Below, piece after piece: positions 1 through 5,461 of a stretch of DNA of 7,853 nt. Numbering within the stretch: position 1 is the stretch's first letter; each line of letters begins with the position of its first letter. Under the pieces are notes generated by a model. The model made no database searches and had not been told where the DNA came from. It saw nothing but the letters and a program-made list of their open reading frames with translations. The stretch is from assembly GCA_018812395.1 (NCBI GenBank), contig JAHJDS010000112.1:1-7853 (forward strand). Direction: 5' to 3'. Source of the stretch: Pseudomonadota bacterium. GTDB lineage: Bacteria > Desulfobacterota > Desulfarculia > Desulfarculales > JAHJDS01. The position numbers and the translations under genes were made by a program.

Positions 1-708
1 CGCCCGGCTCTCCGGCGCGTGTTCAAAGATGGTCCGCCCCAACGCGGCGCACTCGCGCAAGATGGTCGCCCGATGAATCGGCCCCAGGACCGCATTGGGG
101 AAGGCCTCATGCAACCGGGCCAGATTGGACTTGCTTTCCCGGGTCACCTCGTCGTAGAACGTGGGTAACACCCGCACCACCGGGGGGCTGGGCCGTTGCA
201 AGGCATCCAACGTGTTGAGCACCTCGGCCACCCCCTCCAGCGCCAAAAAGTCCAGCGCGGCCGGCAGGATCAACGGGTCGGCGGCATAGAGGGCATTGGC
301 CTGGAGCACGCCCACGGCGGGGGCCGTGTCCATGACCACGTAATGCAGCCGCACCGAATCAACCACCGGGCTGGCAAAGAGCTGGGTCAATATATCCTTG
401 CGCCGCCCTTCCGCCGTCAACACCACCTGGGCCGTCTCGGTGCGCTTGTTGCCCGGCAGCACCCACAGCCCTTCCCGCTCGGTGCTGCGCACCACGTCCC
501 GCAACCGGGAGTTGCTGACCAAATAGTTGAACACCCCCGGCTCCTGGGCTAGGCCCAAGAGAGACGCGCACTGTCCCTGCGGGTCCAGGTCCACCAGCAG
601 CACGTTATAGTTCTGGCGGGCCAGGCCATGCGCCAACGTGACGGCGGTAGTGGTCTTGCCGACCCCGCCTTTTTGATTTGCCACCGTGATCACGACCAGG
701 TTGCCCAT
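1..708 (-). CDS. parA: ParA-family partition ATPase (C-terminus cut by window edge)
   Basis: Deviant-Walker ATPase that positions plasmid or chromosome DNA over the nucleoid. 236 residues are visible. The N-terminus goes straight into the deviant Walker A loop KGGVGKTT (residues 13-20), followed by DLDPQG (40-45) and Walker B around D127 (VVMDTAP). There is no N-terminal DNA-binding domain, so it resembles the short type Ib ParA proteins that work with a ribbon-helix-helix partner. The ATG at 708 follows TAGGAGAAGAAC; the TAG is an in-frame stop, which fixes the start, and AGGAG is the ribosome site. It is the last visible gene of the minus-strand operon, 92 nt after the RHH gene. The last visible residues (near RATILRECAALGRTIFE) correspond to the end of the family fold, so probably only a few tens of residues are missing. 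Confidence 0.96.
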   Translation of the reverse strand, partial: MGNLVVITVANQKGGVGKTTTAVTLAHGLARQNYNVLLVDLDPQGQCASLLGLAQEPGVFNYLVSNSRLRDVVRSTEREGLWVLPGNKRTETAQVVLTAEGRRKDILTQLFASPVVDSVRLHYVVMDTAPAVGVLQANALYAADPLILPAALDFLALEGVAEVLNTLDALQRPSPPVVRVLPTFYDEVTRESKSNLARLHEAFPNAVLGPIHRATILRECAALGRTIFEHAPESRA

Positions 709-772
709 GTTCTTCTCCTACGTCCAGCTCCGGGTATCCGTGGCCAGCCTCCTCCCGACCGGCGCTACTCTG

Positions 773-796
773 CTCGGGAAACGTTTATTTCCCAAG
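773..796 (-). other. Hairpin in the RHH-parA intergenic gap
   Basis: Arms GGGAAA (776-781) and TTTCCC (788-793) surround a 6-nt loop. Read as minus-strand RNA, a U-G wobble extends the stem to 9 bp (773-796). It lies just after the RHH stop codon, in the 92-nt gap before parA. It could stabilise or attenuate the mRNA or be a protein-binding site; no U-tract follows, so it is not a clear terminator. Confidence 0.4.
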
Positions 797-800
797 CAAC

Positions 801-1100
801 CTACAACTTGCTCAGGGCGTCCAGCGCTGCGGCCGCGTCGGCCGGTTCATCGGGCCAATCGCGGGGCGCAGCACCGGCGGGAGCGCCGCCAGCCACCACA
901 ACGCCCCGGGCCAGCTTGCGTTCCACTTCCTTGATGGCCTGATAGACATCGCCCAGGGTCAAATCGCCGCGCGCCAGGCCCACGCGCAGAGTGTCCCGGA
1001 TCATCGCCGACTTTTGACGCCGGGGCAGCGCCGCCAGCCAGCGCACCAGGTCCCGATCCGTCTCGCTGTCCAGGGTAAAGCTCACCGTCACCGTGGCCAC
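801..1100 (-). CDS. Small ribbon-helix-helix DNA-binding protein, likely partition adaptor (ParR/ParG/StbB-like)
   Basis: 99-aa protein whose N-terminal half fits the RHH fold: a beta strand TVTVSFTL (3-10), helix 1 DSETDRDLVRWLAALP (11-26), and helix 2 after RRQKS (about 29-43, ending RVGLA). RHH dimers bind operator or centromere repeats and recruit the partition NTPase. The C-terminal half (60-99) is Ala/Gly/Pro-rich and probably flexible, which in ParG/ParR-type proteins is the motor-contacting part. It starts with GTG at 1100, preceded by GGAGAGG at 7-nt spacing. It begins 15 nt after the parM stop and precedes parA, so it could serve either motor; position alone cannot decide. The RHH call rests on pattern reading, not a search. 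Confidence 0.8.
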   Translation of the reverse strand: MATVTVSFTLDSETDRDLVRWLAALPRRQKSAMIRDTLRVGLARGDLTLGDVYQAIKEVERKLARGVVVAGGAPAGAAPRDWPDEPADAAAALDALSKL

Positions 1101-1115
1101 GTCGCCGCCTCTCCG

Positions 1116-2114
1116 CTATTCGCGGGCCAGGCGCTGGGCAAAGCGCCAGTACCCCCGCGCATTGGCAAACACAGGATCAGGCACCACCCGCGCAAAGTCG
1201 GGCCGGCCAGCCACCCGATTAAACTGCGGCGCAATGTAGGGGCCCAACAGGAGCGCACCGCCGCCGGCGATGAGGATCGCGTCCAGGCCGGCGCCGCCGT
1301 TCCACATCTCGGAAGCCGCCGCCATGACCTGGTCGGCCATGGGCTCCAGGGTCTTGTTCACCTCGGCGGTGAGGTCCACCGGCTGGCCGTAGTATTTCAC
1401 CTGGCGCGCAATCACCGCCTCGATAATCTCATGGTCGCGGATGTCCAGATCGGGGCACTCATTGGACAGATAACGCCGCACGCTGCGCACCATGTCCCAG
1501 GCCCCCACGTTCACACTGTCCGTCTCGGCCGAGATCTCGGCCAAGCGGTTGACGCTCAGCAAATTCGTGGTCTTGCCCCCGATGTCCACCACGCCCACCT
1601 TGCCCGTCGCCAGGGCCTGGTCCACAATCGCGCCCCGATCATCCAAGCACACGGAGAGCAAAGTCCCAAAAGGCTGCGGGATCACGTGCGCTTCTGTGAC
1701 TTTGAACATCTGGGCACGCCGGTTGGGACGCTTGGTGCGATGGTCCCCCAGCAGCCGGTCCCTGACCTTGACCTTGTCCCCCTCGAAAAAGGCCACCGGC
1801 AGGCCGGTCACAATGCGGAACTCGACCACCGTGGCCTCGGTCAGCTCGGTTAGCGCGGCCAGGAACAACGTACGCCACTCGTCGCTGTCTACCCAATCCC
1901 GATCCTCTCGCCGGGTCAAGAAACGGCTCTGCCGCACCGCGCCGGCGCCCACCAACACCCGTTCTGGCTCCTCCAATACCAACCCATCCGGCCCATTCAG
2001 TGAAAACCGGGCCAGGTCCGGCGTCCCCACCGCCGAAACAATGTGCACCGCCGCCCGGTCCGGGCCGGCCCAGGCCTTGGTGGCGCTGTATCCTACGTCA
2101 AGCCCCGCGTTCAT
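1116..2114 (-). CDS. parM: ParM/StbA-like actin-type partition ATPase
   Basis: 332-aa actin-fold protein of the ParM/Alp group, whose filaments push or pull plasmid copies apart. Nucleotide-binding signatures are in order: phosphate-1 loop GLDVGYSATKA (4-14, with Asp6), phosphate-2 loop VVDIGGKTTN (175-184), and the adenosine-site glycine run IAGGGALLLG (282-291). The C-terminal DPVFANARGYWRFA (313-326) matches the usual end of this family, and the length is typical, so it looks intact. The ATG at 2114 is preceded by GGAGGAGG and overlaps the last 17 nt of the upstream HTH gene, implying translational coupling. Plasmid R1 ParM is followed by the RHH protein ParR; here too an RHH gene follows at 15 nt, but then a parA follows as well. 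Confidence 0.92.
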   Translation of the reverse strand: MNAGLDVGYSATKAWAGPDRAAVHIVSAVGTPDLARFSLNGPDGLVLEEPERVLVGAGAVRQSRFLTRREDRDWVDSDEWRTLFLAALTELTEATVVEFRIVTGLPVAFFEGDKVKVRDRLLGDHRTKRPNRRAQMFKVTEAHVIPQPFGTLLSVCLDDRGAIVDQALATGKVGVVDIGGKTTNLLSVNRLAEISAETDSVNVGAWDMVRSVRRYLSNECPDLDIRDHEIIEAVIARQVKYYGQPVDLTAEVNKTLEPMADQVMAAASEMWNGGAGLDAILIAGGGALLLGPYIAPQFNRVAGRPDFARVVPDPVFANARGYWRFAQRLARE

Positions 2115-2337
2115 CGTCCTCCTCCATCGGCCTCTGGTGCGGTCCCCGCGGACCAGTCCGGGCCGTTGCTGTCCACTCTAGCAGGCTGCCGCGACTGATC
2201 AGCCAGTCCCGCCCAACCCGAATCGCTTGCACCCGGCCCAGCCGGGCCAACCGGGCAACGTGCTGGGGCGTATAGCCCACCAGCTCCGCTGCCTGATCAG
2301 TAGTCAGCCACCCCTCGGGGATGCCGATCTGGTCCAC
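2098..2337 (-). CDS. Small excisionase/MerR-type helix-turn-helix protein
   Basis: 79-aa protein if translation begins at GTG 2337, which has a near-perfect ribosome site GGAGGTGA 4 nt upstream (7 nt from GGAGG). An in-frame ATG at 2370 would add 11 residues but has a poor ribosome site. Residues 9-55 form a winged-HTH helix pair of the excise/HTH_17 type: GWLTTDQAAELVGYTPQHV (9-27) as the HTH, then ARLGRVQAIRVGRDWLIS (31-48) as the wing, then LLEW. Such proteins are excisionases or small repressors. As first gene of the partition operon, behind a strong promoter with a palindromic operator, it is a plausible autoregulator. The tail (57-79) is charged and disordered-looking because it overlaps the parM start region. 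Confidence 0.85.
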   Translation of the reverse strand: MDQIGIPEGWLTTDQAAELVGYTPQHVARLARLGRVQAIRVGRDWLISRGSLLEWTATARTGPRGPHQRPMEEDDERGA

Positions 2338-2426
2338 CGCATCACCTCCGCCTGTTTTGTACTCGCCCATGTTCCGGCGACCGCAGAGGCAAACGGCGTA
2401 GAGGCGGCCAGCCCCAGGCACATACC

Positions 2427-2546
2427 CTAGCCCGGGGCCAGCACAGCCCCTGCCTGGGCCAGCCCATGGTCGGGCGGCGGCCAGAGCCGCCAACCCGGTG
2501 GTGCCAGTCCCGTCACCTGTGTGCGCCCGTTGTCTCTGTTCGTCAC
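2427..2546 (-). CDS. Possible 39-aa leader peptide
   Basis: GTG at 2546 preceded by GGAGG at 7-nt spacing opens a 39-codon ORF rich in Gly, Pro, Ala and Trp (for example PPGWRLWPPP at 16-25), ending TAG at 2427-2429. It lies in the leader of the partition operon, 89 nt before the HTH start, directly downstream of the 2574-2600 hairpin. No homologue is recognised. The good ribosome site supports translation; the composition of the GC-rich leader argues for caution. It could be a regulatory upstream ORF or chance. Confidence 0.3.
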   Translation of the reverse strand: MTNRDNGRTQVTGLAPPGWRLWPPPDHGLAQAGAVLAPG

Positions 2547-2573
2547 CTTGCGACCTCCCTCTGTGCCGGTAAC

Positions 2574-2600
2574 GGGGAGGGCGCTAAAAAGGCCCTCCCC
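2574..2600 (-). other. Perfect 9-bp leader hairpin
   Basis: GGGGAGGGC (2574-2582) is the exact inverse of GCCCTCCCC (2592-2600), around a 9-nt loop. In the minus-strand mRNA the loop carries a U5 run instead of having it after the stem, so it does not look like a standard terminator. It sits just upstream of the ribosome site of the 39-codon ORF and could control its access. Confidence 0.6.
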
Positions 2601-2612
2601 TGATCCATAGTA

Positions 2613-2642
2613 TTGCGCCGGGGAGAGCCGCTGTGTTATAAT
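2613..2642 (+). promoter_or_regulatory. Candidate extended -10 promoter, antisense to the partition leader
   Basis: TATAAT (2637-2642) is preceded by TG one base upstream (TGTTATAAT, extended -10), with a weak -35 TTGCGC (2613-2618) at 18 bp. A transcript would start near 2649, run antisense to the operon leader and include the 2683-2716 stem, which pairs better as plus-strand RNA. No gene follows on this strand. It is a candidate antisense RNA promoter, not proven. Confidence 0.33.
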
Positions 2643-2682
2643 CCAGCTAGCCTCCCAAGTGCCTGCGTCGCTTGTGGGGTCA

Positions 2683-2716
2683 GCCCCGGTTAGGTGGTTG
2701 CACACCTGGCCGGGGC
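2683..2716 (+). other. 14-bp stem-loop favouring plus-strand RNA
   Basis: GCCCCGG (2683-2689) pairs with CCGGGGC (2710-2716); AGGTG (2692-2696) pairs with CACCT (2703-2707). The two bases between (TT 2690-2691 against GG 2708-2709) are U-G wobbles if plus-strand RNA is made but A-C mismatches in minus-strand RNA. The loop is 6 nt. No U-tract follows. Confidence 0.5.
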
Positions 2717-2772
2717 GCTCGCGTTATTCGGTTAATACCCTTTCGACTAACTCGGGTTTCCAAGATAACCTA

Positions 2773-2801
2773 ATTATATAGCATTTCGGAGGCGATGTCA
2801 A
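2773..2801 (-). promoter_or_regulatory. Perfect consensus sigma-70 promoter for the partition operon
   Basis: Read on the minus strand: TTGACA (2801-2796), 17-bp spacer, TATAAT (2778-2773). Both hexamers match the consensus at all six positions with optimal spacing. Transcription should start near 2766 and enter the HTH-parM-RHH-parA operon. A 34-bp palindrome lies just upstream of the -35. A promoter this strong normally needs repression, consistent with a small HTH or RHH autoregulator. Confidence 0.87.
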
Positions 2802-2813
2802 GGTTTTTCGTTC

Positions 2814-2847
2814 CACCATTGGTGAACAATATTGCTCACCAATGGTG
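2814..2847. promoter_or_regulatory. 34-bp palindromic operator or centromere candidate
   Basis: CACCATTGGTGA (2814-2825) is the exact reverse complement of TCACCAATGGTG (2836-2847). The 10-nt centre (ACAATATTGC) is itself palindromic except for one base pair. Each arm is also a CACCA-N-TGGTG palindrome, so this is two copies of one dyad site, half-site TCACCA/TGGTGA, with centres about 21-22 bp apart (two helical turns). It is 12 bp upstream of the partition promoter -35. It is likely bound cooperatively by a dimeric protein, most simply the operon's HTH or RHH product. Confidence 0.72.
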
Positions 2848-2960
2848 AATGCGGGCCGGGAGAGCAAGCCGCCTCGCGCTGGGGCCGGGAAGGGCGCTGG
2901 ACTATAGTTGTGGACAGGTCATTGAGTCGGGCTATGGTACTCGGCCCGGCCCAAGGCCCT

Positions 2961-3007
2961 GCGCCGGCGGTCTATAAACTGATCATGACCAGTTTATAGA
3001 CCGCCGG
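2961..3007. repeat. 44-bp palindrome, left copy of the CTATAAACTGATCA repeat
   Basis: 2964-3007 is a palindrome centred at 2985/2986 with 21 of 22 pairs matching (only 2982/2989 fails). Its core half is CTATAAACTGATCA, extended by CCGGCGGT on the left and its complement on the right. The 28-bp core recurs at 7432-7459 with 27 identical positions, and GCGCCGGCG precedes it in both places (2961-2969, 7419-7427). No U-tract follows. It could be an element boundary or a regulator site. Confidence 0.75.
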
Positions 3008-3056
3008 AAAACGAAATCCCGACAGCAGGGAAAGGGCACGGCGACCAGTAACGAGC

Positions 3057-3414
3057 TTGGCCATGTCCAAATGGGACGGTACTTTGGCCAGCCGGTGCCC
3101 TACCCCGGCGCGCAGGGACGATGCACCTGGACACGCGAAGTGGATCGAGACCCGCAACCTGGAGCGGTACTGGCACGAGAGCGGATCATCAAGCTGGTTA
3201 GCTTCTTGGTCTACGATTTTGAATGCCGCGGCGATCTTTACGACGCGCCGATCCCGCGACCTGGGTGAGACGTGTTACGAGATCGGGTTCAGTCTATTGG
3301 AATCCCTGGGCGACATGCTGGAGCAGGGCGGGGTTCCCCAGCACGGGGAGAGAAACCCTGGCCCGGACTGCTCGAGCCCGGCCGCGACTTTTTCAAGGGA
3401 AGGAGATATTTATT
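3057..3414 (+). other. Gene-poor stretch with open frames of uncertain origin
   Basis: No convincing intact gene. One frame is open from 3057 through to 3767, and another carries a short ORF ending at 3268 (with KLVSFLVYDFECRGDLYDAP near its end). Neither has a clear ribosome site or recognisable fold, and codon quality appears to switch between frames, as in decayed coding DNA. It may be the remains of a gene upstream of the broken small gene at 3415. Confidence 0.3.
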
Positions 3415-3767
3415 ATGGCCCAAGCAAAAGCACGCTGCTAGGCGCAAAGCGTCCCGGCGCAGGGCGGCGCGTTCGATCCGAGTACCGGGTAGTGCTGGGA
3501 AAAGAGATCCACTTTGTCGAAAAGGACAAAACCTGTTCCTATGGACGGGACTGCATCGCCATCGGCGCGGTCAAGCAGTATCTCCGGACCGGCGGGAGCG
3601 GGATCCTAAGACTGCGTTCTGCTAGTTCGAGTACCAAACAAAAATCACCCCTCTCGACGAGAAGGCTTTTATACAAAACAGCAAGGCAATTCAACGATCA
3701 AATATGCTATGTTCGTCCTCTGGCAAATGGATCACCGAAAGCACGTGAGGTTCCGAGTCCAAGGTAA
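3415..3767 (+). pseudogene. Small gene with one-base frame break (Cys-containing, SWIM-like remnant)
   Basis: A strong ribosome site (AGGAG, 3401-3405) precedes ATG 3415, but this frame stops after eight codons (MAQAKARC, TAG 3439-3441). If one A is added in the AAAA run at about 3426-3429, or the ribosome slips -1 there, the frame continues as MAQAK then STLLGAKRPGAGRR and the coherent stretch EYRVVLGKEIHFVEKDKTC, SYGRDCIAIGAVKQYLRTGG (about 3481-3600). The pattern C-x5-C-x-A-I-x-A-V-x-x-Y-L resembles the second half of a SWIM zinc finger, though the expected C-x-H is absent, so that label is tentative. After about 3600 the reading frame becomes low quality and runs into the ImmA-like gene's terminator, so the 3' end also looks lost. 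A sequencing error in the A-run is possible. Confidence 0.45.
3640..3665 (-). terminator. Intrinsic terminator of the XRE/ImmA-like operon
   Basis: On the minus strand CCTTCTC (3665-3659) pairs with GAGAGGG (3655-3649) over a 3-nt loop, including one U-G pair. After a 4-nt gap comes a U5 run (3644-3640). It begins about 25 nt after the ImmA-like stop codon (3691-3693), as expected for an operon end. Confidence 0.6.
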
Positions 3768-4605
3768 TTGCCATAGATTCGCAGAAGCAGTGCCCGTGAA
3801 AGGTTGACAAGTCAAGCCAGTCCATGCCGTTGGTCACTGAACCTTGTTCGTAGGCTTGGTAGATATGAGTGTCAAATTTGATCGATTTATTGGGTGGAAT
3901 AAACGGCCCCCCTTGTGTACTGCAACCCCACCGCACCCGTAGTTTTTGAGATGGGGGGTACGGTGTGTAATCCTCGAAGAGAGGTAATTGATCAGGATTG
4001 AGCAAAGTATCTTTCTCAGTTGGTTTCCAGGCTAGTTTCCAAAGCACAAGAGCGTGCTTCCCCGGTCCAAATCGCACAGCCCGTAGCAGTGCGGCAGTTA
4101 ATGATATGTCGTATAGTACAGCTAGTTTTTGCCCGGCCTCAAGAGATACACCCCATTGATGTGTGTGAGGGATGAAGGTTGAAAGAGGCATTAATAACTC
4201 TGCCGCTCCTTCTTCACACAATCGTTCCTTTACTTTGTCGGAGAAAAGGTTCCGAGTTCTGTTGCTCCAGCTTGGGGAAGACGAGTGTGCGGGGAAAAGT
4301 AGCTCCAGCAACTCATGAGCTTCGGAGAAGCGCTGACGAACAGCAGAGTCGTCGCTGCTAATGAATATTATCCCACGATCAGGATCCATAAGGACACCAG
4401 ACTGACCGGGGAGAGAAACTCGCTTAGGTGTAGGGAAAGCAAAATGGCGGAAGATTAGAGCAAGATCGATAGGAGGTTCGTCATTTAAGCCTGCTTCTCG
4501 ACGCAAAAAATCAACATACCGGGTCACGCCCAGTCTATCGGTTACTCGACCATATTGGGCTATGAAAAGCTCGCCCGGGTGTTGATAATCACTAAAGCCT
4601 TTCAC
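3691..4605 (-). CDS. ImmA/IrrE-type (COG2856) metallopeptidase-like protein with HELLE in place of HExxH
   Basis: 304-aa protein whose N-terminal half fits the ImmA/IrrE family, proteases that cleave a partner XRE repressor under stress. Seen: VLMDPDRGIIFISSDD (71-86), then RFSEAHELLELLF (92-104) where the catalytic helix lies, then CEEGAAELLMP (130-140), which supplies the usual downstream Glu and the family's LLMP. The zinc motif is normally HExxH; here it is H97-E98-L-L-E101, so the second His is replaced by Glu. That may mean altered metal binding or lost catalysis. Residues about 190-304 are an extra domain I do not recognise (Trp/Pro-rich, HCFCES near 270-276). It starts with GTG 4605 inside the XRE stop (GTGA, 4-nt overlap), so the two are translationally coupled. 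Function as an XRE antagonist is inferred from the pairing. Confidence 0.85.
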   Translation of the reverse strand: MKGFSDYQHPGELFIAQYGRVTDRLGVTRYVDFLRREAGLNDEPPIDLALIFRHFAFPTPKRVSLPGQSGVLMDPDRGIIFISSDDSAVRQRFSEAHELLELLFPAHSSSPSWSNRTRNLFSDKVKERLCEEGAAELLMPLSTFIPHTHQWGVSLEAGQKLAVLYDISLTAALLRAVRFGPGKHALVLWKLAWKPTEKDTLLNPDQLPLFEDYTPYPPSQKLRVRWGCSTQGGPFIPPNKSIKFDTHIYQAYEQGSVTNGMDWLDLSTFHGHCFCESMAITLDSEPHVLSVIHLPEDEHSIFDR

Positions 4606-4988
4606 AGATCATACCCCTCCATCGCTATCCTAACCGCATTATACAGCAACCGCCATTCCTCAGGCGTAGTTGGCTGTTTGCCACGGTACCGAACCTGTGC
4701 TAACATTTCTACATCACCAGTTGGCAGGTCGGCCATGAGAGCAAACTCGGCTAAACCAGGGGGCAGGCTACTTGGAATCCATTGTTCTTCGAGGATTTCT
4801 GATGACCTTATTCCCAGTGTAGTTATCAGTCGTTCCACAACTTGCCAGGATAGATTTGTGGCTACCCCGCGCTCGATTTGGGACAGATAGTTACGCGAGA
4901 TATCAACTTTTCTAGCTAACTCTTCTTGACTGAGGCCTTCCTCCAAGCGCCTCTCCCGAACCTTTTGTCCCAATGATCTTGGTTGCAT
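4602..4988 (-). CDS. XRE/Cro-CI-type HTH transcriptional regulator
   Basis: 128-aa protein with an N-terminal HTH_3 domain: LGQKVRERRLEEGLSQEELA (6-25), the recognition helix region ISRNYLSQIERG (30-41), and WQVVERLITTLGI (48-60). The C-terminal part (73-128: LPPGLAEFALMADLP, MLAQVRYRGKQPTTPEEWRLLYNAVR) is typical of XRE proteins paired with ImmA-like partners and is probably where the partner acts. The ATG at 4988 follows GGGAGG at 4 nt. A promoter at 5038-5067 gives a leader of about 40 nt. The gene overlaps the ImmA-like gene by 4 nt and is divergent from two small genes. It most likely represses both divergent promoters through the inverted repeats at 5078-5098 and 5121-5139. Confidence 0.93.
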   Translation of the reverse strand: MQPRSLGQKVRERRLEEGLSQEELARKVDISRNYLSQIERGVATNLSWQVVERLITTLGIRSSEILEEQWIPSSLPPGLAEFALMADLPTGDVEMLAQVRYRGKQPTTPEEWRLLYNAVRIAMEGYDL

Positions 4989-5037
4989 TGTGCCTCCCTC
5001 TGCTGTTGAGCCATCTGCGACTATTCCATGTGGGTAT

Positions 5038-5067
5038 ATTATAATCCAAGCTGACTGGCTTTGTCAA
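5038..5067 (-). promoter_or_regulatory. Sigma-70 promoter for the XRE/ImmA-like operon
   Basis: On the minus strand TTGACA (5067-5062), 18-bp spacer, TATAAT (5043-5038). Both hexamers are perfect. Transcription should start near 5031, about 40 nt before the XRE ATG. Its -35 is 16 bp from the -35 of the divergent promoter, so one bound repressor could affect both. Confidence 0.82.
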
Positions 5068-5077
5068 CTATGGTTTG

Positions 5078-5098
5078 CACCGCTTGACAACTGCGGTG
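5078..5098. promoter_or_regulatory. Inverted repeat over the -35 of the small-gene promoter (likely XRE operator)
   Basis: CACCGC (5078-5083) and GCGGTG (5093-5098) are exact inverse arms around TTGACAACT. The centre contains the -35 of the plus-strand promoter, so a dimer bound here would block it. Likely bound by the divergently encoded XRE protein. Confidence 0.5.
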
Positions 5099-5112
5099 TT
5101 GTATAGTACAAT
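5084..5112 (+). promoter_or_regulatory. Sigma-70 promoter for the two small genes
   Basis: TTGACA (5084-5089), 17-bp spacer, TACAAT (5107-5112): a perfect -35 and a one-mismatch -10. Transcription should start near 5119, inside the palindrome at 5121-5139, giving a leader of about 65 nt before the ATG at 5184. Confidence 0.78.
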
Positions 5113-5120
5113 TGGCACGA

Positions 5121-5139
5121 GATGACCACTGTGGTTATC
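5121..5139. promoter_or_regulatory. 19-bp palindrome at the +1 region (second candidate XRE operator)
   Basis: GATGACCAC (5121-5129) and GTGGTTATC (5131-5139) are inverse arms around a central T with one mismatch. It begins at the expected transcription start of the small-gene operon, a classic repressor position. Confidence 0.5.
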
Positions 5140-5183
5140 ATACTGTATTTTCCACAAATATGAAATCAAGGAGGTGAAAACAA

Positions 5184-5408
5184 ATGGCAAGGAGACCAGG
5201 ACCACCAACCTACGGCAAACGGTTTGTAGGTAATCGAAACCCAGGGCACATGGAGATACATGATCTGGACAACGAACAAGTGATATGCCAGATCGACGAG
5301 ATCATTCGGGCTGGGCATGCGGTCACCTTTACCCCTGACACACTCGACCAAGCACATCGACAAGGGTATGACAATTGTGCCTATTGCATTGGTCAATCAT
5401 CCCGCTAG
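5184..5408 (+). CDS. 74-aa His/Cys protein, possible small zinc-binding domain
   Basis: Very good translation start: AAGGAGGTGA (5168-5177) then ATG at 6-nt spacing. The protein has a basic, Pro-rich N-terminus (MARRPGPPTYGKRF) and a compact core with His26 (MEIHDLDNE), Cys35 (QVICQIDEII), and a C-terminal GYDNCAYCIG (61-70) with Cys65 and Cys68. The order His/Cys, an Ile-rich helix, a TLDQAH segment, then GYDxCAYC resembles Ada-type zinc minidomains in outline, which suggests a four-ligand zinc site; this is inference. The exact family is not recognised. It is first of two genes transcribed divergently from the XRE/ImmA-like pair, 53 nt before the YjzC-like gene, and likely under XRE control. 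Confidence 0.82.
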   Translation: MARRPGPPTYGKRFVGNRNPGHMEIHDLDNEQVICQIDEIIRAGHAVTFTPDTLDQAHRQGYDNCAYCIGQSSR

Positions 5409-5461
5409 ACTTTGCGATAGCCAAGCGTCGACACTGAAGAATCACATTTGGAGGTGAATCT

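Larger units (their letters stand above)
2338..2766 (-). other. Long 5' leader of the partition operon
   Basis: About 430 nt lie between the expected transcription start (near 2766) and the HTH start codon. The stretch holds two strong hairpins (2574-2600, 2683-2716), a possible 39-codon ORF (2427-2546), and GC-rich self-complementary runs around 2400-2470. I recognise no known riboswitch. A leader this long on a strong promoter suggests post-transcriptional control (attenuation or antisense RNA). Confidence 0.45.

Noticed and set aside
1014..2181. Long plus-strand open frames opposite parM and the RHH gene
   Set aside because: They are antisense shadows of GC-rich coding DNA; parM has clear family motifs and a good ribosome site, while these frames have atypical composition and no recognisable domain.
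2427..2705. 92-codon minus-strand ORF in the partition leader
   Set aside because: Its GTG start at 2705 lies within a hairpin and has no ribosome site; only the internal 39-codon start at 2546 has one, so the shorter version is listed with low confidence.
2964..3007. Telomere-resolution (protelomerase) site
   Set aside because: The long palindrome is suggestive, but no protelomerase gene is visible and a near-copy lies internally at 7431-7460, so a linear-plasmid end is unsupported.
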